The notes: a model not told the origin generated them from the sequence alone. A DNA stretch of 64,000 nucleotides from Nocardia carnea NBRC 14403 (GCF_000308515.1 NZ_BAFV01000052.1:57606-121605); one strand, 5' to 3'. Shown: positions 25,348 to 35,012, counted from the first letter of the stretch. Numbers and translations: made by a program.

Positions 25348-27269
25348 TGGGGGTTCCCCTCGGTCTCGTTCTGCTCCCGGGTCATGGCTTCGTGGATGAC
25401 GGCCGGTTCGGCGACCTGCTCGTCCTCGTCGAACAGCGGGCGGATCCCGCGGGCGGCCATGATCTCGTCGTTACTGGTGCCGGCGGCGACCATCGGCCAC
25501 ACCTGAGCGTCCTTGCCGACGATGAAATCGATCACCACGGGGCGGTCGTCGATCGACTGCGCCTCGCGGATCGCGGCCTCCACGTCCTCTTCCTTCTCCA
25601 CCCGGATACCGTGGCAGCCCAGCGCCTCGGCCAGCTTCACGAAATCCGGGATACGCAGGCCGTGGGTATTGAGGTCGGTGTTGGAGTAGCGCTTGTCGTA
25701 GAACAGCGTCTGCCACTGCCGGACCATGCCCAGGTTGCCGTTGTTGATCAGCGCGACCTTGATCGGCACACCCTCCACCGCGCAGGTGGCGAGTTCCTGG
25801 TTGGTCATCTGGAAGCAGCCGTCACCGTCGATCGCCCACACCTCACGGTCGGGCATACCCATCTTGGCGCCCATGGCCGCGGGTACGGCGTAACCCATGG
25901 TTCCGGCGCCACCGGAGTTCAGCCAGGTGCGCGGCTTCTCGTACTTGACGAACTGGGCGGCCCACATCTGGTGCTGTCCGACGCCCGCGCAGTAGATGGC
26001 CTCGGGGCCGGCCAGGCGGCCCAGGGTTTCGATGACGTACTCCGGTGAGAGCGCGCCGTCCGACGGTGCGGTCCAGCCCAGCGGATAGGACTCGCGGATA
26101 CCGTCGAGGTAGGTCCACCAGGCGGTCAGGTCCAGTTCGATACCGGCCGGATCGGCACGCAGGGTTTCGATCAGTTCGGTGAGTACCTCGCGGCAATCGC
26201 CCACGATCGGGACATCGGCGTGGCGGTTCTTGCCGATCTCGGCGGGGTCGATATCGGCGTGGATGATCTTCGCGTCCGGAGCGAAGGAATCCAGCTGGCC
26301 CGTGACGCGGTCGTCGAACCGGGCGCCGAGGGTGATCAGCAGATCGGATTTCTGCAACGCCGCCACCGCGGACACGGTGCCGTGCATACCCGGCATACCG
26401 AGGTTCAGTGTGTGACTGTCGGGGAACGCGCCGCGCGCCATCAGGGTGGTGACCACCGGGATCCCGGTGAGTTCGGCCAGTTCCAGCAGTTCGGCCGACG
26501 CCTCGGACTTGATCACACCGCCACCGACGTAGAGCACGGGCGCGGTGGACTCGGCGATCAGCCGGGCCGCCTCGCGCACCTGCTTACCGTGCGGTTTGGT
26601 GACCGGGCGGTATCCGGGCAGCCGCATCTCCGGCGGCCAGCTGAAGGTGGTCTGTTCCTGCAGCACATCCTTGGGGATATCGACCAGCACCACGCCGGGA
26701 CGCCCGCTGGAAGCCAGGTAGAAGGCCTCGGCGAGCATGCGCGGGATATCGATACCTTCCTTGATCAGGAAGTTGTGTTTGGTGATCGGCATGGTGATGC
26801 CGGAGATATCGGCTTCCTGAAAGGCGTCGGTGCCGATCAGGCTGCGCGCGACCTGGCCGGTGATCGCGACCATCGGGACGGAGTCCATCTGGGCGTCGGC
26901 GATGGGGGTCACCAGGTTGGTCGCGCCCGGACCGGATGTGGCCATACACACACCCACCTTGCCGGTGGCCTGCGCATAACCGGTGGCCGCGTGGCCGGCG
27001 CCCTGCTCGTGCCGCACGAGCACATGGCGCACCTTGGTGGAATCGAAGAGGGGGTCGTAAACAGGCAGTACCGCGCCGCCGGGAATACCGAATACGGTGT
27101 CGACGCCGAGCTCCTCGAGGGAGCGGACGACGGACTGCGCGCCGGTGACCCGCTCGGGCGGGACCTGGCGGCGGTTCGCCGGGGTGGTCGGAGCACCGGC
27201 CGAGGCCGGCGGGTTCGAAGGCGCGGGCTTGCGGGCCGCGGGCCCGGGCCGGGTAGTTGGTGCGCTCAC
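25344..27269 (-). CDS. ilvB: acetolactate synthase large (catalytic) subunit
   Basis: 641 residues; the first ~45 are a Pro/Ala-rich extension. Domains: ThDP N-terminal with catalytic Glu in RHEQGAGHAATGYA, central FAD-binding/transhydrogenase-like domain, and C-terminal ThDP domain with GDGCFQMTNQELATC...NNGNLGMVRQWQ (GDG-N metal/ThDP motif). Makes acetolactate from pyruvate, first step of the branched-chain pathway. GTG start with AAGGA; the preceding leader carries attenuator-like structures. Confidence 0.97.
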   Translation of the reverse strand: MSAPTTRPGPAARKPAPSNPPASAGAPTTPANRRQVPPERVTGAQSVVRSLEELGVDTVFGIPGGAVLPVYDPLFDSTKVRHVLVRHEQGAGHAATGYAQATGKVGVCMATSGPGATNLVTPIADAQMDSVPMVAITGQVARSLIGTDAFQEADISGITMPITKHNFLIKEGIDIPRMLAEAFYLASSGRPGVVLVDIPKDVLQEQTTFSWPPEMRLPGYRPVTKPHGKQVREAARLIAESTAPVLYVGGGVIKSEASAELLELAELTGIPVVTTLMARGAFPDSHTLNLGMPGMHGTVSAVAALQKSDLLITLGARFDDRVTGQLDSFAPDAKIIHADIDPAEIGKNRHADVPIVGDCREVLTELIETLRADPAGIELDLTAWWTYLDGIRESYPLGWTAPSDGALSPEYVIETLGRLAGPEAIYCAGVGQHQMWAAQFVKYEKPRTWLNSGGAGTMGYAVPAAMGAKMGMPDREVWAIDGDGCFQMTNQELATCAVEGVPIKVALINNGNLGMVRQWQTLFYDKRYSNTDLNTHGLRIPDFVKLAEALGCHGIRVEKEEDVEAAIREAQSIDDRPVVIDFIVGKDAQVWPMVAAGTSNDEIMAARGIRPLFDEDEQVAEPAVIHEAMTREQNETEGNPQ

Positions 27270-27349
27270 CGTCTTGGTTCCTTACTGCTTGTCGTTACGA
27301 CTCATTCTGGTCTTCTGTGTCCTTTGTTCGACACCCAGGCTCCTGACAT

Positions 27350-27382
27350 AAAAAGACCCTCGACCGCCAAGCTGGCCGAGGG
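27350..27382 (-). terminator. leader terminator upstream of ilvB
   Basis: On the minus strand ccctcg (27382-27377) pairs with cgaggg (27362-27357), with an inner gcca/tggc stem, followed by tcttttt. This is an intrinsic-terminator shape 80 bp before the ilvB start, consistent with premature termination control. Confidence 0.7.
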
Positions 27383-27388
27383 AGGGTA

Positions 27389-27441
27389 GCCCGTCCAACA
27401 TCACGCCGACCATCCGGCAGTCTGCCCGATGTTGGACGGGC
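27389..27441 (-). promoter_or_regulatory. long leader hairpin preceding the terminator
   Basis: Fourteen perfect pairs between 27389-27402 and 27428-27441 (gcccgtccaacatc with its complement). It ends eight bases before the terminator stem on the transcript, the usual place of an anti-terminator or protector structure. Confidence 0.65.
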
Positions 27442-27721
27442 CGACCGATCACGAGCAACTCGTTTTCGGTTGATTCGCACCACCTGTGCGTGTGGTGCAG
27501 ATTGACGCCCTTCCCGGCCCGAGGGACGAGAACTCCTACCACGCGAACGAGACGCGTCTCGGTGGGTTCCTGCTTCACCGACGATGGCCGAAATCTCCGG
27601 TCTTACATAGTCTCCACAGGCGTTTAGCCTCTCCGTCCGCCCGGCGGCGAGGATGCGCACAGCATAGCAGCAGGCTGTACCCTGCTCTAAACCTCATGCA
27701 CCCTGATGCGAGGATGGTGGT

Positions 27722-28276
27722 GTGTCATCACCGCATCAGTCCGTGCCACCACCGGAATCGTCCCATATCCCCGCTGCCGCGGAGGTAACGGGTGGGGATA
27801 CGGCGCCGCCGGGACCGACCCGTGTGATCCGCACGACACGGCTGTCCTTCCTCGGGGTCGTCATCCTGGCGATGTGCGTGTTCTTCCCGATCGTCGGCTG
27901 GCCGGCCGCACTGTTCTGGCTGGCGCTGATCCCGATCGCCGCCATCGTCTGGATTCTGCGGACCCAGACCACGGTATCGCCCAACGGCCTGGACCTGCGC
28001 TCGGTGTTCTCCTCCCGGCATATCGACTGGGAACAACTGAAGGGACTCAGCATCCCCAAACGCGGCTACGTGCGCGCACACCTCGCCGACGACACCGAGG
28101 TGCCGCTCCCCGCGGTGAGCTACGACCGGCTACGCGATCTGGTGGACGCCTCCGCCGGACGGATCCCCGATCCCTTCGCCCTCCCCGACGCCGACCCTGC
28201 AGATGAGTCCGGCGCGGAGTCCACCGGCGACGATTCAGGCGACACCGATCCGGAGTCCGCTTCCGGCCGGGAGTAG
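27722..28276 (+). CDS. membrane PH-domain protein, CFP-6-like
   Basis: 184 residues: Pro-rich N-terminus, two membrane segments (LSFLGVVILAMCVFFPIVGW and FWLALIPIAAIVWIL at about 40-75), a bacterial PH-like domain (TTVSPNGLDLRSVFSSRHIDWEQLKGLSIPKRG, about 80-145) and an acidic tail. Position divergent from ilvB matches Rv3004 (cfp6) of M. tuberculosis. Function unknown; PH domains of this type are membrane-attached. Confidence 0.8.
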   Translation: MSSPHQSVPPPESSHIPAAAEVTGGDTAPPGPTRVIRTTRLSFLGVVILAMCVFFPIVGWPAALFWLALIPIAAIVWILRTQTTVSPNGLDLRSVFSSRHIDWEQLKGLSIPKRGYVRAHLADDTEVPLPAVSYDRLRDLVDASAGRIPDPFALPDADPADESGAESTGDDSGDTDPESASGRE

Positions 28277-28376
28277 CCTGAGAAAACGCCGATCGCACCT
28301 CCAGCAGCGGTCATCCGCGGCCGGGCGATACGGCGTCGTCGCATTGTCCAGCCCCGCGACCAGACCGAGGACACCC

Positions 28377-30218
28377 ATGCCAGCGCTTCGTTCCCGCACC
28401 ACCACTGTCGGCCGTAATGCCGCCGGGGCCCGCTCCCTGTGGCGGGCCACCGGTATGACCGATTCCGATTTCGGTAAGCCGATCGTCGCCATCGCCAACT
28501 CCTACACCCAGTTCGTGCCCGGGCACGTACACCTCAAGGATGTCGGCGAAATCGTGGCGGAAGCGATCCGCGAAGCCGGCGGGGTACCGCGCGAATTCCA
28601 CACCATCGCCGTCGACGACGGGATCGCGATGGGTCACGGCGGCATGCTGTATTCGCTGCCCAGCCGCGAAATCATCGCCGACTCCGTGGAATACATGGTG
28701 AACGCGCACACCGCCGACGCGCTGGTGTGTATCTCCAACTGCGACAAGATCACTCCGGGCATGCTGAACGCGGCCATGCGGTTGAACGTTCCCACCGTGT
28801 TCGTTTCCGGTGGGCCGATGGAGGCCGGTAAGGCCGTGGTCGTGGGTGGGGTGGCGCAGGCGCCCACCGACCTGATCACCGCCATCTCCGCCAGCGCGAA
28901 CAGCGAGGTGACCGAGGACGGGCTCACCGAGGTCGAGCGCAGCGCCTGCCCGACCTGCGGTTCCTGCTCCGGCATGTTCACCGCGAACTCGATGAACTGC
29001 CTCACCGAGGCACTGGGCCTGGCCCTGCCCGGCAACGGTTCCACGCTGGCCACGCACGCCGCGCGGCGGGCACTGTTCGAGCGGGCCGGCCGGGTCGTCA
29101 TCGATATCGCCAACCGGTGGTACCGCGACGACGACGCATCCGTGCTGCCGCGGAGCGTGGCGAACGAGAAGGCCTTCCGCAATGCGATGGCGCTGGATGT
29201 GGCGATGGGCGGATCCACCAACACCGTCCTGCACGTCCTGGCCGCCGCGCAGGAGGGCGAAATCGATTTCGACCTGGAGAGCATCGAGGAGATCAGCCGG
29301 CGGGTACCGACCCTGTCGAAGGTGGCGCCGAACTCCGACTATCACATGGAGGATGTGCACCGCGCCGGTGGAATCCCGGCGATCCTCGGCGAACTGCATC
29401 GCGGCGGGTTGCTCGAAACCGAGGTGAGCACCGTGCACACCCCGACCGTCGACGAATGGATCGACACCTGGGATATCCGCTCGGGTAAAGCCTCCGAGGA
29501 AGCCCTGGAACTGTTCCATGCGGCACCCGGCGGTGTGCGCACCACCGAACCGTTCTCCACCGACAACCGCTGGTCCTCGCTGGACACCGACGCCGCCGGT
29601 GGCTGTATCCGCGATATCGAACACGCCTACACCGCCGAAGGCGGGCTGGTGGTGCTGCGCGGCAATATCGCCCTGGACGGTGCGGTTCTCAAAACGGCGG
29701 GTATCGACGAGGAACTGTTCACCTTCGAGGGCCCGGCCGTGGTGGTCGAATCCCAGGAGGAAGCCGTTTCGGCGATCCTCGGTAAGAAGATCCAGCCCGG
29801 CGATGTGGTCGTCGTGCGCTACGAGGGCCCGGCCGGTGGACCCGGTATGCAGGAGATGCTGCACCCCACCGCCTTCCTCAAGGGTGCGGGTCTCGGCAAG
29901 GTGTGCGCGCTGATCACCGACGGCCGGTTCTCCGGCGGCACCTCCGGCCTCTCGATCGGGCATATCTCCCCCGAAGCGGCCAGCGGCGGCACCATCGGCC
30001 TGGTGGAGAACGGCGACCGGATCCGTATCGACGTCACCACCCGCACTCTCGAGGTACTGCTCGACGATGCGGTGCTGGCCGAACGCCGCGCCAAAATGGA
30101 GGCCCGGGAACGCCCGTGGCAGCCGGTGGACCGGCAACGCCCGGTCACCACGGCACTGCGCGCCTACGCGGCCCTGGCGACCTCCGCCGACAAGGGCGCG
30201 GTCCGGCACGTGCCCTGA
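28377..30218 (+). CDS. ilvD: dihydroxy-acid dehydratase
   Basis: 613 residues from the ATG at 28377, with CCGAGG upstream. Cluster ligands are visible in SNCDKITPGM and CPTCGSCSGMFTANSMNC; conserved GRFSGGTSGLSIGHISPEA at the C-terminus. Converts dihydroxy acids from IlvC into 2-keto acids using an Fe-S cluster. Length matches the E. coli-type (616) enzyme. Not in the ilvBNC operon but close by. Confidence 0.97.
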   Translation: MPALRSRTTTVGRNAAGARSLWRATGMTDSDFGKPIVAIANSYTQFVPGHVHLKDVGEIVAEAIREAGGVPREFHTIAVDDGIAMGHGGMLYSLPSREIIADSVEYMVNAHTADALVCISNCDKITPGMLNAAMRLNVPTVFVSGGPMEAGKAVVVGGVAQAPTDLITAISASANSEVTEDGLTEVERSACPTCGSCSGMFTANSMNCLTEALGLALPGNGSTLATHAARRALFERAGRVVIDIANRWYRDDDASVLPRSVANEKAFRNAMALDVAMGGSTNTVLHVLAAAQEGEIDFDLESIEEISRRVPTLSKVAPNSDYHMEDVHRAGGIPAILGELHRGGLLETEVSTVHTPTVDEWIDTWDIRSGKASEEALELFHAAPGGVRTTEPFSTDNRWSSLDTDAAGGCIRDIEHAYTAEGGLVVLRGNIALDGAVLKTAGIDEELFTFEGPAVVVESQEEAVSAILGKKIQPGDVVVVRYEGPAGGPGMQEMLHPTAFLKGAGLGKVCALITDGRFSGGTSGLSIGHISPEAASGGTIGLVENGDRIRIDVTTRTLEVLLDDAVLAERRAKMEARERPWQPVDRQRPVTTALRAYAALATSADKGAVRHVP

Positions 30219-30255
30219 GTCTCCCCGGTCGCGAACAACGGCCCGAAGCGAAACG

Positions 30256-30288
30256 ACGGCGTCCCGCTCCAGGTGAGCGGGACGCCGT
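30256..30288. terminator. terminator downstream of ilvD
   Basis: acggcgtcccgctc (30256-30269) and gagcgggacgccgt (30275-30288) form a perfect 14-bp stem with a 5-nt loop 38 bp after the ilvD stop. It can work for ilvD and possibly in the other direction. Confidence 0.8.
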
Positions 30289-30492
30289 TGGCGTTTGAAC
30301 GGTGCGACAGCGCCCGATCACCGCAGCCGGGACGGCCGCCGTTCACCGTCGAATCGCTCGCCGTTCCACGGAGGTCCGGCGGCTGTGCCCGACTCAGTCG
30401 CTACCGGCAGGCAGGTGCTCCGCTGCCTCAGGCAGCGCTGTCGACGCGACTCGGCACACCCCGGCCGACAGCACCGGGCTACTCGACCCGAA

Positions 30493-31356
30493 CTACTCGA
30501 AGGGGCCGATACCGGTGAGCGGGTTACCGTCCTGGAGGTACCAGTAGGTGAAGATGGCGGCGGCGAACGCGAGAACCAGGACCACAAGGGAACCCGCACC
30601 GGGGCGGGTGGCCCAGCTGCGACCGCGGTCCAGCGCCCACCGGCCGGGGCCGGTGAAGATGATGGCGATCGCGGCGCCGGCGAGGACGGTGTCCAATTCG
30701 ACCGCGCCCGGGCCCTGGCTGTACTGGAAATCCGGGTGCATACCCTGCTTGAACATCCAGGCGTCCAGGATTACCGCGAGCACCGCACCGGCGGCCAGCG
30801 GTGTGGCCAGACCGAGGATCAGCAGGATGCCACCGCCCACCTCACCGGCGGTGACCAGTGCGGCGGCGATGGACGGGTGGTCCCAGCCGCCCTGTTCCAT
30901 CATCTCCTTGGTGCCGTCCATCCCCGGCCCGTCGAACCAGCCCGTCAGTTTCTGCAGGCCGTGGTACAGGAATGTGCCACCGACCACGAGACGCAGAATG
31001 AACAAGCCCAGATCGAGGGTGCCGCGGCGACCGTCCCCGTTCCGGCGGCGCAAACCCCCGTTGGGCTGGGTGCCCGCCGGAGGGATGCTCGCGTAGGAAT
31101 AGGTCCTGTCGTCGTCGACACCGGCCGGACCGCCCGGGCCGGGGGTATCGGTCGGTTTATCGCCGGGAGCAACAGAAGCCATCGCCGGTATCTCCTTGGT
31201 CATGGCCACCTTGGGGAACTGGCCGGTAGGGAAATCGTATGGGCTGCCGACCCCGCCCGCCGTCGTCGATACCGCACGCTGTTCGGCGGTGGACGGGCTG
31301 TTACCGGGCCGCGCGGATTCGGACGGCGCGGAGCCGTTTCTCGGCTTGGCACTCAC
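30493..31356 (-). CDS. DoxX-family membrane protein
   Basis: 287 residues; GTG start with AAGGGT upstream. The first ~115 are hydrophilic and disordered (many Pro, Thr, Gly), followed by a DoxX domain: GLFILRLVVGGTFLYHGLQKLTGWF and four membrane helices up to the C-terminus. Corresponds in position to Rv3005c, whose product belongs to the membrane-associated oxidoreductase complex in M. tuberculosis. The long N-terminal extension is cytoplasmic by prediction. Confidence 0.85.
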   Translation of the reverse strand: MSAKPRNGSAPSESARPGNSPSTAEQRAVSTTAGGVGSPYDFPTGQFPKVAMTKEIPAMASVAPGDKPTDTPGPGGPAGVDDDRTYSYASIPPAGTQPNGGLRRRNGDGRRGTLDLGLFILRLVVGGTFLYHGLQKLTGWFDGPGMDGTKEMMEQGGWDHPSIAAALVTAGEVGGGILLILGLATPLAAGAVLAVILDAWMFKQGMHPDFQYSQGPGAVELDTVLAGAAIAIIFTGPGRWALDRGRSWATRPGAGSLVVLVLAFAAAIFTYWYLQDGNPLTGIGPFE

Positions 31357-31673
31357 CCTTCAACAGTAGGCCGATCCAGCGCCGCGGGCGTTCTGAATCC
31401 ACGGCGTGTCCGCGCCACTGCGTGCGTGTCCGTGTCCGTCTGCATACCGCCCACGGTCACATATACACCCCGGCGGCGCGCGGTCTCGGCGACCGAGGGC
31501 CGCCGCCGAGGATGGTCGCCACCCAAGACGGCGAGCACAGCGCCGGGTGACCGGGTGGTCACGAACCAGGCCGGCCCGTCGGCGACGCGACCGATTCGGC
31601 GGGCAGCTGCCGAAACGCCCGCCGCTGCCCACTCCGGACGGGGGCATGGGGGCGCGACCAAAGGGATTTCCAC
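31353..31673 (-). CDS. possible small ORF upstream of doxX
   Basis: 106 codons from a GTG at 31673; its stop overlaps the doxX GTG start by GTGA, the arrangement used by true operon genes here. There is no ribosome site, no recognisable domain and only moderate G/C at third positions, so it may equally be a non-coding leader. If it is not coding, the 31357-31687 stretch holds only the two divergent promoters. Confidence 0.25.
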   Translation of the reverse strand: MEIPLVAPPCPRPEWAAAGVSAAARRIGRVADGPAWFVTTRSPGAVLAVLGGDHPRRRPSVAETARRRGVYVTVGGMQTDTDTHAVARTRRGFRTPAALDRPTVEG

Positions 31674-31687
31674 TACGTTGGGGGGTT

Positions 31688-32800
31688 ATGAGGTCGGTTG
31701 GCGCGCGGCGCGTGACGGTGGGGCTGGTATGCGGGGCGTTGTTGCTCAGCGGGTGCGCGCGTTTCGACGATTCCGCGTCCAGCCCGTTCACCGAGGAACC
31801 GACCCTGGACGCGGCCGAGCTCGAACCCCCGAAGCAGCGAGCACCCGAATCTTCGACCACCCGGCCGAGCGGTCCGTGTATCGACCCCGACCCGGCCGTG
31901 GTGGTCAGCTGCCTGGACACCACCGGCGGACTGGTCGAACTCGGCGGCTACGCGCTGGTGACCGAACGCCGCACCGGACGCATCCTGAAGGTGGCACCGG
32001 AGCAGCCGCCGGTCGAGGTCGCCCGGGTCGACGTGGACCCCGCGGGCGACGGCGGGTTGAGCGATATCGCCATCTCCCCCACCTATCACGAAGACGGGCT
32101 GCTCTACGCCTACGTCACCACCGCGAGCGATAACCGGGTGGTCCGCATCGCCGAGGGCGGCGGCCCGCCGAAACCGGTGCTGACGGGAATCCCGAAGGGC
32201 GCCACCGGGAATCGGGGCGCCATCGAATGGTCGTCACCGGATCAGATGCTGGTGCTCACCGGTAACGCCGGCGATCCGGCGGCCGCGGCGGATCCGGCCG
32301 GTACGGCGGGCAAACTGCTGCGGGTGAAGAACCCCACCTCGAACGGGAACGCACCCACCGAGGTCGCGCTCTCGGGTATCGGCTCGGCCGGGGATATCTG
32401 CCTGGGCGGCGACCAGATCTGGGTCACCGACCGCACCCCCGCCCTGGACCGCCTGCAGCGCATCGGCCCCGACGGTGTCGCCACCACCGCGTGGACCTGG
32501 CCGGACCGTCCCGGAGTCGCCGGCTGCGCGGTCACCCCCGACGGTATCGCGATCGCCCTGACCGACGCGAAAGCCCTCGCCATGGCAACACCGGACCCCA
32601 CGACCTACGCGGTGACCGCACCGCCGAGTGTTTTCTTCGCCAACAAGTACGGCCGGATGCTCGGCGCCAGCCCGGCCATGGACGGCACCATCTGGGTCTC
32701 CACCGCGAACAAATCCGAAGGCGGTCAGCCCACCCCGAACGACGATCGCGTCGTCCGCATCCCGCCGCCGACCGCCGGCGGTGGTGGCGGCCCGGACTAG
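31688..32800 (+). CDS. LppZ-like lipoprotein, sugar dehydrogenase beta-propeller
   Basis: 370 residues from the ATG at 31688. Lipobox LLLSGC at residues 16-21, a Thr/Pro-rich linker, then a six-bladed glucose/sorbosone dehydrogenase (PQQ-type) propeller: GLSDIAISPTYHEDGLLYAYVT, then GNRGAIEWSSPDQMLVLTGNAGD. Synteny (next to DoxX and close to gatB) equals Rv3006 lppZ. Enzyme activity is doubtful as PQQ ligands cannot be confirmed; a cell-envelope binding role is possible. Confidence 0.85.
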   Translation: MRSVGARRVTVGLVCGALLLSGCARFDDSASSPFTEEPTLDAAELEPPKQRAPESSTTRPSGPCIDPDPAVVVSCLDTTGGLVELGGYALVTERRTGRILKVAPEQPPVEVARVDVDPAGDGGLSDIAISPTYHEDGLLYAYVTTASDNRVVRIAEGGGPPKPVLTGIPKGATGNRGAIEWSSPDQMLVLTGNAGDPAAAADPAGTAGKLLRVKNPTSNGNAPTEVALSGIGSAGDICLGGDQIWVTDRTPALDRLQRIGPDGVATTAWTWPDRPGVAGCAVTPDGIAIALTDAKALAMATPDPTTYAVTAPPSVFFANKYGRMLGASPAMDGTIWVSTANKSEGGQPTPNDDRVVRIPPPTAGGGGGPD

Positions 32801-32816
32801 GTATCCGTGTCGAGAT

Positions 32817-32850
32817 GAGTGAGGGCGGTCCAGAAGGGCCGCCCTCACTC
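32817..32850 (+). terminator. terminator after the LppZ-like gene
   Basis: gagtgagggcgg (32817-32828) pairs perfectly with ccgccctcactc (32839-32850), 16 bp after the stop codon; loop of 10 nt. Confidence 0.75.
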
Positions 32851-32935
32851 GTCTCCCGGTAATTCGGGCTGACGACCAACCGCACCAACGTGGTTCCGTC
32901 GAGGGCGACGTGGCCGACCGGGCGAGATCGTGGCG

Positions 32936-33154
32936 TTATGCCGCATCCACATCAAATGTGCCGTCATTCAGCGGTACACCATTTTCGTCGACCGACCACC
33001 CCCGCCACTCCGGTACAGCACACATAAACCCCTGAGCCCCACCACATTCACGGGCTATCGCCATGAATGAGAAGGTGCGGCTACCCCTTGTGTGACGCCC
33101 ATCGCCTATCGTACCGTTACATAGCGGCGCATCGATTAAGGGGAAATGGCACAC
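32936..33154 (-). CDS. small hypothetical ORF or gene fragment
   Basis: 72 codons in a 500-bp intergenic stretch with lower GC than its surroundings. The C-terminal part (GAQGFMCAVPEWRGWSVDENGV) has a protein-like composition but no family was recognised and no ribosome site precedes it. It could be the end of a decayed gene. Apart from it, 32851-33356 holds only the nhaC-like upstream region. Confidence 0.25.
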   Translation of the reverse strand: MCHFPLIDAPLCNGTIGDGRHTRGSRTFSFMAIARECGGAQGFMCAVPEWRGWSVDENGVPLNDGTFDVDAA

Positions 33155-33356
33155 GGCGTCGAAACAACTAGTGCTCCGTCACACCACAGCGGCGGCACGG
33201 TGGCAAACCTCGATCGACACCCATCGACCGAGTCGCGCAGACACACCATGCCCCGCGGACGGCACTCGAACGAGAGACCGACAAGGACCGCCCGGTCCAT
33301 TCGAAGACAATCCGCATCCCGGGACTCAGGCGTCCGGGTCGTGTCCGGAGGTAGCA

Positions 33357-34979
33357 ATGTCCGCAACCCGCACAAGCCCAACACCGGAAGCCGAGGTTCC
33401 GAGTAGTGATACCGGTACGCCCACAACCGAGGCCGGTGCCACCACCGCCCCCACCGGCCTGAAGAAACTCCTCGATACCTCCCGCATGGGCAATACCCCC
33501 ACCATCGCCGGGGTGGTAGCGCTCGCGCTCGGCTTGATCGTCCTCGGACTCGTTTCTCCGGGAACCATTCCCGGAGAAGGCCAGCACATAGGTGCGTTCA
33601 GTCTGCTGCCGGCGGTGGTCACCCTGGTGGTGGTCTTCGCCACCAAGAACGTGGTGGCCGCACTGTTCCTGGGCGTCATCACCGGCGGTGTCGTCAGTGC
33701 GCAGTACAACGTCGTCGACGGTTTCATGCTCCCGGCACTGGGCACCGTCTCGTTCGCGACGATTCTCCTGGTGTACCTGTGGGCGCTGGGTGGATTGATC
33801 GGCCTGTGGACCCGCACCGGCGGCGCCCAGGCCTTCGCGGAGCTGGCGGGTCGCACGCTGGTTCGCGGCCCGGTCAGTGCCCGGATCTTCGGATGGCTCG
33901 TCGGCGTGCTGTTCCACCAGGGCGGCACGATTTCGACGATCCTTGCCGGCACCACCGTGCGGCCGCTCACCGATAAGCACAAGGTGTCGAAGGAAGAAGT
34001 CACCTACATCGTCGACTCCACGGCCTCCCCGATCGCGACGATACTTCCGTTCAATGCCTGGCCGCTGTACGTCGCGGGCCTGGTAGTCGGCACCACACCG
34101 CTTTTCCTCGACGAGAACGACGGCGTCGCGTTCTTCATCAGCTCGATCCCGTTCAATTTCTACGCGATCTTCGCAGTGCTGGCGACGCTGCTGTTCGCCT
34201 GGGGAAAACTGCCCTGGGTCGGCGGTGCGATGCGGAAAGCGATGCACCGGGCGCGCACCACGGGACAGCTGAACGCCCCGACCGCGAAACCGATCACCTC
34301 CGAAGAACTGGTCACCCTGAAGCTGCCGAAGGACTACAAGCCCGGCGTGATCGACTTCGCCCTTCCCATGGGCGTACTGCTGGCAGTCGTGATCGGCTCC
34401 TACATCCTGACCGGCAACGTACCGATCGCCCAGGGATTCGGTCTGGCGGTAATCGTCGCGATCGTGCTCGCGCTGATCAAGGGACTCCCGCTCGGTGAAG
34501 CCATCGACGGATTCGTCGACGGCTGCAAGGGCGTGACCGTCGGTGCGCTGGTGCTGGCCCTGGCCGTAACGCTCGGATTCGTGTCCAAGCAACTCGGCAC
34601 CGCGAACTACATTGTCGAAACCACATCGGATCTGGTGGTTGGCCCGCTGCTCCCCGCCATCCTCATGGCCATCTGCATGGCGGTGGCTTTCTCGATCGGA
34701 TCGTCCTGGGGCACCTTCGCCGTCGTCTTCCCGATCGCGATGCCGCTCGCCTACTCCATCGACCCCAGCCCGACGTTCATGCACCTGTGCTTCGGCGCTG
34801 TGGTCGGCGGTGCGGTGTTCGGCGACCAGTGCTCACCGATCTCCGATACGACGATCATGTCGGCCCTGGCCTGCGGCGGCGATGTCATGGACCACGTGAA
34901 AACCCAGCTGCCTCTCGCGCTGGGGGCAGCCGGGCTGGCCGCCCTCACATCCACCGGCATTGCTTTCGCTGTTCTGTGA
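33357..34979 (+). CDS. Na+/H+ antiporter, NhaC family
   Basis: 540 residues from the ATG at 33357 with GGAGGT upstream. A Thr/Ala-rich cytoplasmic N-terminus (~45) precedes about 11-12 membrane segments. Family landmarks: FHQGGTISTILAGTTVRPLTD, SPIATILPFNAW, GSSWGTFAVVFPIAMPLA and FGDQCSPISDTTIMSA. Probable role is Na+/H+ or organic-ion exchange in pH and salt balance. Not part of the corresponding M. tuberculosis block. Confidence 0.9.
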   Translation: MSATRTSPTPEAEVPSSDTGTPTTEAGATTAPTGLKKLLDTSRMGNTPTIAGVVALALGLIVLGLVSPGTIPGEGQHIGAFSLLPAVVTLVVVFATKNVVAALFLGVITGGVVSAQYNVVDGFMLPALGTVSFATILLVYLWALGGLIGLWTRTGGAQAFAELAGRTLVRGPVSARIFGWLVGVLFHQGGTISTILAGTTVRPLTDKHKVSKEEVTYIVDSTASPIATILPFNAWPLYVAGLVVGTTPLFLDENDGVAFFISSIPFNFYAIFAVLATLLFAWGKLPWVGGAMRKAMHRARTTGQLNAPTAKPITSEELVTLKLPKDYKPGVIDFALPMGVLLAVVIGSYILTGNVPIAQGFGLAVIVAIVLALIKGLPLGEAIDGFVDGCKGVTVGALVLALAVTLGFVSKQLGTANYIVETTSDLVVGPLLPAILMAICMAVAFSIGSSWGTFAVVFPIAMPLAYSIDPSPTFMHLCFGAVVGGAVFGDQCSPISDTTIMSALACGGDVMDHVKTQLPLALGAAGLAALTSTGIAFAVL

Positions 34980-35012
34980 GGGCTCTCCCGGAAAACTGAA
35001 CAACGGTTGAAC

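Larger units (their letters stand above)
27282..27578 (-). promoter_or_regulatory. ilvB leader with branched-chain codon runs (attenuator-like)
   Basis: An open frame of 98 codons (GTG at 27578, end 13 bp before ilvB) contains two clusters of regulatory-type codons in the same frame: Leu-Val-Arg-Val-Val-Gly-Val-Leu-Val near 27526-27552 and Leu-Leu-Val-Ile near 27450. Downstream on the transcript come a 14-bp hairpin (27389-27441) and a terminator-like hairpin (27350-27382). Actinobacterial ilvB leaders are known for BCAA-rich leader peptides. Against a classical attenuator, no stop codon follows the codon runs in this frame, so the true leader peptide limits are unresolved. Confidence 0.5.

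Noticed and set aside
28311..30209. 632-codon open frame antisense to ilvD
   Set aside because: Shadow of a certain gene, no recognisable domain.
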